From NCBI RefSeq assembly GCF_014237835.1, contig NZ_JACJVI010000014.1, forward strand, positions 1-64,000: a stretch of 64,000 bases of DNA. The letters are read 5' to 3'. This document shows positions 60,844 through 64,000 of this stretch, piece by piece (position 1 is the stretch's first letter; every line of letters starts with the position of its first letter). A model generated the notes under the pieces. That model saw only the letters and a list, made by a program, of their open reading frames with translations, was not told where the DNA came from and did not search any database. Position numbers and translations under genes: made by a program. Source of the stretch: Rhizobium sp. AQ_MP (GTDB taxonomy: Bacteria > Pseudomonadota > Alphaproteobacteria > Rhizobiales > Rhizobiaceae).

Positions 60844-62964
60844 ATGACTGATTTTGACGCCATCGTCCCGGCGATCGCCGAGGCCTTGCGCAAGCGCGGC
60901 TACGAAGCTCTCACCCCCGTGCAGCAGGCGATGATCGACCCAGACCTTGAAGGTCGCGATGCGCTTGTCTCCGCCCAGACCGGCTCCGGCAAGACGGTTG
61001 CCTTTGGCCTTGCCATGGCACCGACCATTCTTCCCCAAGCCGGCCGCTTCGACCGCGCCGGTCAGCCGCTCGCCCTTGCCATCGCCCCCACCCGCGAACT
61101 TGCCATGCAGGTGAAGCGCGAGTTGGAATGGCTTTACGCCGAAACCGGCGCTGTCATCGGCTCCTGCGTCGGCGGCATGGACATTCGCAACGAACGCCGG
61201 GCGCTGGAACGCGGTGCCCATATCGTCGTCGGCACGCCGGGCCGTCTGCGCGACCATATCACCCGTGGCGCCCTCGACCTTTCGCAGATGCGGGTCGTGG
61301 TGCTCGACGAAGCCGACGAGATGCTCGATCTCGGCTTCCGCGAAGATCTCGAATTCATCCTTGAAGAATCGCCCGACGATCGCCGCACCCTGATGTTCTC
61401 GGCAACAGTTCCGCGCTCGATTGCCGATCTCGCCAAGAGCTACCAGCGCGACGCGCGCCGCATCGAGACGGTGTCGGAAAAGAAGCAGCATGTCGACATC
61501 GAATACCGCGCGCTGGCTGTTGCCAATCCCGACCGCGAAAATGCGATCATCAACGTGTTGCGCTTCTACGAAGCCCGCAACGCCATCGTTTTCTGCTCGA
61601 CACGCGCAGCCGTGAACCACCTGACCGCCCGCCTGCACAACCGCGGCTTCTCCGTCGTGGCGCTGTCGGGCGAACTCTCGCAAAACGAGCGCACCCATGC
61701 CCTGCAGGCCATGCGGGACGGCCGCGCGCGCGTCTGCATCGCGACCGACGTTGCTGCCCGCGGCATCGACCTGCCCGGCCTCGAACTCGTCATCCATGCG
61801 GATTTGCCGACCAATTCCGAAACCCTGCTGCACCGCTCGGGCCGTACCGGTCGTGCCGGCAACAAGGGTGTCTCGGCGCTGATCGTGCCCAACAGCGCCC
61901 GCCGCAAGGCGGAGCGCCTGCTCGCCGGGGCCAATGTACGCCCGACCTGGGCCCTGCCGCCCTCGGCCGATGAAGTGCAGGCCCGTGATGACGAACGCCT
62001 GATGGCCGATCCGACACTCACCGAAGCGATCACCGAAGACGAAGCACCGATGATCGAGGCGCTGATTGCCACCCATGGCGCCCAGCAGGTCGCTGCAGCC
62101 TTCCTGCGCCTGCAGCGTGGCAATCGCTCGGCACCGGAAGACCTGATCCCCGTCAGCCTCGAAGCCGGCAAGGCCCGCAAGGAGCCCGACTACGCAAATC
62201 CCGCTAGCGCCGTCACCAAGCCGCGCGGCGATTTTGGCCCGAGCGTCTGGTTCTCCGTCTCCGTCGGCCGTCGTCAGAATGCCGAACCGCGCTGGCTGAT
62301 CCCCATGCTCTGCCGCAACGGCAATATCACCAAGAACGAGATTGGCGCGATCAAGATGCAGCCGGAGGAAACCTTCGTGGAGATCGCCGCAAACGCGCTC
62401 GACACCTTCCTTGGCGCACTCGGCCCGAACAAGGCCCTGGAGCGCGGCATCACGCTCGCTCAGCTCCCCGGTACGCCGGACTTTTCGGCTCCGCCCAAGG
62501 AGCGTGCCCCGCGCCCGCCGCGCGAGGAGGGTGACCGCAGGCCCTACAGCGAGAAGAAGGCCTATGGCGACCGCAAGTCGGAGGACCGCAAACCCTTTGG
62601 CGATCGCAAGCCCTATGGTGACAAGGCTCCATATGGCGAGAAGAAGTCCTACGGTGACAAGAAGCCCTACGCCCGCAAGGCCGAAGGCGCCGAACGTCCG
62701 CGCGACAGCATGGCCGTGACCGATGCCGAGGTCTGGGGCGACGCGCCGGCAAAGCCGAAGCGCAACGACTGGAGCGACGACAAGCCCGCCTTCAAGAAGA
62801 AGCCGAAGGGCGCTTCGAACGCCTGGGACAAGCCGGCAAAGCCGGAATGGACGGGCAAGCCAAAAGGCGACAAGCCGGCCTTTGCCGGCAAGCCCAAGGG
62901 CAAGTTCGATGATCGTGGTGCCACCGCCGGTCCGAAGAAGAAGAGCTTCAAGCCCAAGGGCTGA
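60844..62964 (+). CDS. DEAD-box RNA helicase with DbpA-type RNA-binding domain
   Basis: 706 residues. Motifs are Q-motif LTPVQQAMI, I AQTGSGKT, Ia APTRELAMQ, II LDEADEML, III FSATVPRSI, V IATDVAARGIDL, and VI HRSGRTGRAG. Residues about 455-520 (FGPSVWFSVSVGRRQNAEPRW... IGAIKMQPEETFVEIA) are a DbpA-type RNA-binding domain. The last 170 residues are a Lys/Gly/Asp-rich tail with repeats such as YGDKKPY and KPFGDRKPYGDK. It should remodel ribosomal or mRNA structure, and related proteins are cold-induced. It starts 168 nt after the GNAT gene without a strong ribosome-binding site. Confidence 0.92.
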   Translation: MTDFDAIVPAIAEALRKRGYEALTPVQQAMIDPDLEGRDALVSAQTGSGKTVAFGLAMAPTILPQAGRFDRAGQPLALAIAPTRELAMQVKRELEWLYAETGAVIGSCVGGMDIRNERRALERGAHIVVGTPGRLRDHITRGALDLSQMRVVVLDEADEMLDLGFREDLEFILEESPDDRRTLMFSATVPRSIADLAKSYQRDARRIETVSEKKQHVDIEYRALAVANPDRENAIINVLRFYEARNAIVFCSTRAAVNHLTARLHNRGFSVVALSGELSQNERTHALQAMRDGRARVCIATDVAARGIDLPGLELVIHADLPTNSETLLHRSGRTGRAGNKGVSALIVPNSARRKAERLLAGANVRPTWALPPSADEVQARDDERLMADPTLTEAITEDEAPMIEALIATHGAQQVAAAFLRLQRGNRSAPEDLIPVSLEAGKARKEPDYANPASAVTKPRGDFGPSVWFSVSVGRRQNAEPRWLIPMLCRNGNITKNEIGAIKMQPEETFVEIAANALDTFLGALGPNKALERGITLAQLPGTPDFSAPPKERAPRPPREEGDRRPYSEKKAYGDRKSEDRKPFGDRKPYGDKAPYGEKKSYGDKKPYARKAEGAERPRDSMAVTDAEVWGDAPAKPKRNDWSDDKPAFKKKPKGASNAWDKPAKPEWTGKPKGDKPAFAGKPKGKFDDRGATAGPKKKSFKPKG

Positions 62965-63036
62965 TCCCTTTCGACATCAGGTCGCTGGCTTCGGCAATAG
63001 GCACTCAATGTGAGAGATAGCGCCTTCTGTTCCCCA

Positions 63037-63090
63037 GGAACGGAACAACCACCGTCCCTTTCGCATTTCCTGCGGGGCAAGGGACGGTGG
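63037..63090 (+). promoter_or_regulatory. GGAAC tandem and 12-bp inverted repeat before TIGR02587 gene
   Basis: Two adjacent GGAAC motifs (63037-63046) each have TT at a spacing compatible with the EcfG consensus, but the -10 is imperfect (CTTT or CATT). They are followed by a perfect 12-bp inverted repeat CCACCGTCCCTT (63049-63060) / AAGGGACGGTGG (63079-63090) with an 18-nt loop. The repeat ends 4 nt before the ATG and includes the likely ribosome-binding region. Confidence 0.6.
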
Positions 63091-63094
63091 AACA

Positions 63095-63949
63095 ATGGCA
63101 GTCGCTGAGAAGAATGATGCCGATCAGGCTCACGCAAGGCGCTTTCTCGTCGGTCTCGCGCGTGGCGGTGCAGGCGCTCTGCTCTTTTCCATACCGATGC
63201 TGATGACCATGGAGATGTGGTTCCTAGGCTTCTACATGGAGCGCGAACGGCTTCTCCTCTTGCTCGTCCTGAACGTGCCGCTTCTCGTCTGCCTGTCGCA
63301 TCGTATTGGCTTTGAACGCACGACCACCTGGCGCCAGTCGGCCAGGGACGCGATCGTCGCCTATGGCATGGGCGTGGCGGCGAGCGCTCTGATCCTCCTG
63401 TTGCTCGGCGTCATCAAGCTCGCCATGGCGCCGCGTGAATGGGTTGGCATGATCGCGCTGCAGGCCGTGCCCGCGAGCATCGGCGCCTTGCTCGGCCGCA
63501 GCCAGCTCAGCATGCGCGAGGAAGATGACGACGACGGGTCGGACGAGAGCAGCGAAACGTCCTATGCCACCGAACTCTTCATGATGGCCGTCGGAGCACT
63601 TTACCTGTCACTCAATCTGGCGCCCACGGAGGAGATGATCCTCCTCGCCTACAAGATGACCGTCTGGCACGCCCTGTCCTTGCTGCTGCTCTCCCTGCTT
63701 CTGATGCATGGCTTCGTCTATGCGCTTTCCTTCAAGGGCAGCCACAGCCTTGAGGCAGGCACGCCGGTCTGGCATGCCTTCATTCGCTTCACCCTGCCCG
63801 GTTACGTTCTCGCTCTGGCGGTCAGCCTCTACACCCTCTGGACCTTCGGCCGGCTCGATGACCTCGGCACAACCGAAGCGCTCCTGACGGTCATCGTTCT
63901 CGGCTTCCCGGCAGCCATCGGCGCGGCCGCCGCCCGTCTCATCCTGTGA
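63095..63949 (+). CDS. TIGR02587 family integral membrane protein
   Basis: 284 residues, about seven to eight hydrophobic helices with a cytoplasmic acidic loop in the middle (REEDDDDGSDESSETSY). The pattern GLARGGAGALLFSIPMLMTMEMWFLG, LNVPLLVCLSHRIGF and LFMMAVGALYLSLNLAPTEEM matches TIGR02587 (DUF2391). Such genes are usually paired with a TIGR02588 gene, which appears to start next (63961). Function unknown. The RBS area is inside a 12-bp inverted repeat. Confidence 0.85.
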   Translation: MAVAEKNDADQAHARRFLVGLARGGAGALLFSIPMLMTMEMWFLGFYMERERLLLLLVLNVPLLVCLSHRIGFERTTTWRQSARDAIVAYGMGVAASALILLLLGVIKLAMAPREWVGMIALQAVPASIGALLGRSQLSMREEDDDDGSDESSETSYATELFMMAVGALYLSLNLAPTEEMILLAYKMTVWHALSLLLLSLLLMHGFVYALSFKGSHSLEAGTPVWHAFIRFTLPGYVLALAVSLYTLWTFGRLDDLGTTEALLTVIVLGFPAAIGAAAARLIL

Positions 63950-63960
63950 GGAATGATGCC

Positions 63961-64000
63961 ATGACCCGGACAGGTTCAAGCAAACAGTTAGAAGCCATCC
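63961..64000 (+). CDS. Start of a TIGR02588-type gene (cut by window end)
   Basis: An ATG 11 nt after the TIGR02587 stop, with GAGG about 10 nt upstream, opens a frame MTRTGSSKQLEAI that runs out of the window. From the usual pairing of TIGR02587 with TIGR02588 it is probably the small partner, but only 13 residues are visible. Confidence 0.35.
   Translation, partial: MTRTGSSKQLEAI

Noticed and set aside
62500..62960. Repetitive DNA that could suggest a CRISPR or satellite
   Set aside because: It encodes the Lys/Gly/Asp-rich tail of the DEAD-box helicase in frame; spacing is irregular and there are no spacers.

Overview
This is a GC-rich stretch of what looks like the main chromosome of an alphaproteobacterium of the Rhizobiaceae (Rhizobium/Agrobacterium-type). 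The evidence is a permuted two-piece tmRNA gene, alpha-type SspB, the order thyA-folA-hflK-hflC-DUF2065-degP, a DUF1127 protein, and short Rhizobiales families (DUF4169, DUF6074, DUF2164, RHH). I saw no insertion sequence, prophage, integrase, CRISPR array or rRNA. The content is housekeeping and metabolic, with small accessory blocks.

Layout. 0-5.3 kb: a DUF4087 secreted protein, an Lrp/AsnC regulator divergent from an Asp/Glu racemase, pdxJ, an orphan protein carrying the N-terminal domain of rhizobial cyclase/TPR proteins, a MerR-LuxR fusion regulator and a DUF4405 membrane protein. 5.3-12.3 kb: a RecD-like helicase, a cobalt-type nitrile hydratase operon (alpha, beta, accessory), a LysE exporter, an aldo/keto reductase, an SDR-DoxX fusion with a DUF2269 protein, and an ArsR-type regulator with a clear operator. 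12.3-15 kb: the ilvBN acetolactate synthase operon behind a ribosome-dependent attenuator (leader peptide rich in Val/Leu/Ile codons). 15-23.6 kb: a HerA-like ATPase, miaA and serB with overlapping divergent starts, a GNAT, a GGDEF-EAL protein and a DegP protease. 23.7-29.2 kb: DUF2065, hflC, hflK, folA, thyA, the two-piece ssrA gene, and sspB with two small genes. 29-39 kb: a giant AsmA protein, an FAD-linked oxidase and an RND efflux pair. 39-52 kb: a UvrD helicase, a GT25 glycosyltransferase, thymidine kinase, PQQ glucose dehydrogenase, pncA, panC-panB, azlC-azlD and aminopeptidase P. 52-64 kb: a DUF1127 protein, prmA, an SCO protein and a DUF2189 membrane protein around two FNR/FixK-type boxes, a chemoreceptor with cheW, a secreted protein behind an EcfG-type promoter, creA, an exonuclease, a GNAT, a DEAD-box helicase and a TIGR02587 membrane protein.

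How parts work together. ssrA makes the proteolysis tag, SspB delivers tagged proteins to ClpXP, and HflKC and DegP handle envelope quality control a few kb away. ilvBN, azlCD and panBC all touch branched-chain 2-oxo acid metabolism: ilvBN begins Val/Leu/Ile synthesis, panB uses the valine precursor ketoisovalerate, and azlCD exports branched-chain amino acids. folA and thyA form the dTMP/folate cycle, with tdk as the salvage route.

The most informative non-coding signals are the split tmRNA, the ilv attenuator with an almost leaderless leader peptide, the paired FNR/FixK boxes, the EcfG promoter, the ArsR operator, and a 12-bp inverted repeat next to the start codon of the TIGR02587 gene. 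Coordinates come from reading the sequence by eye. Starts are re-chosen where a Shine-Dalgarno or family alignment supports it. No database search was run.
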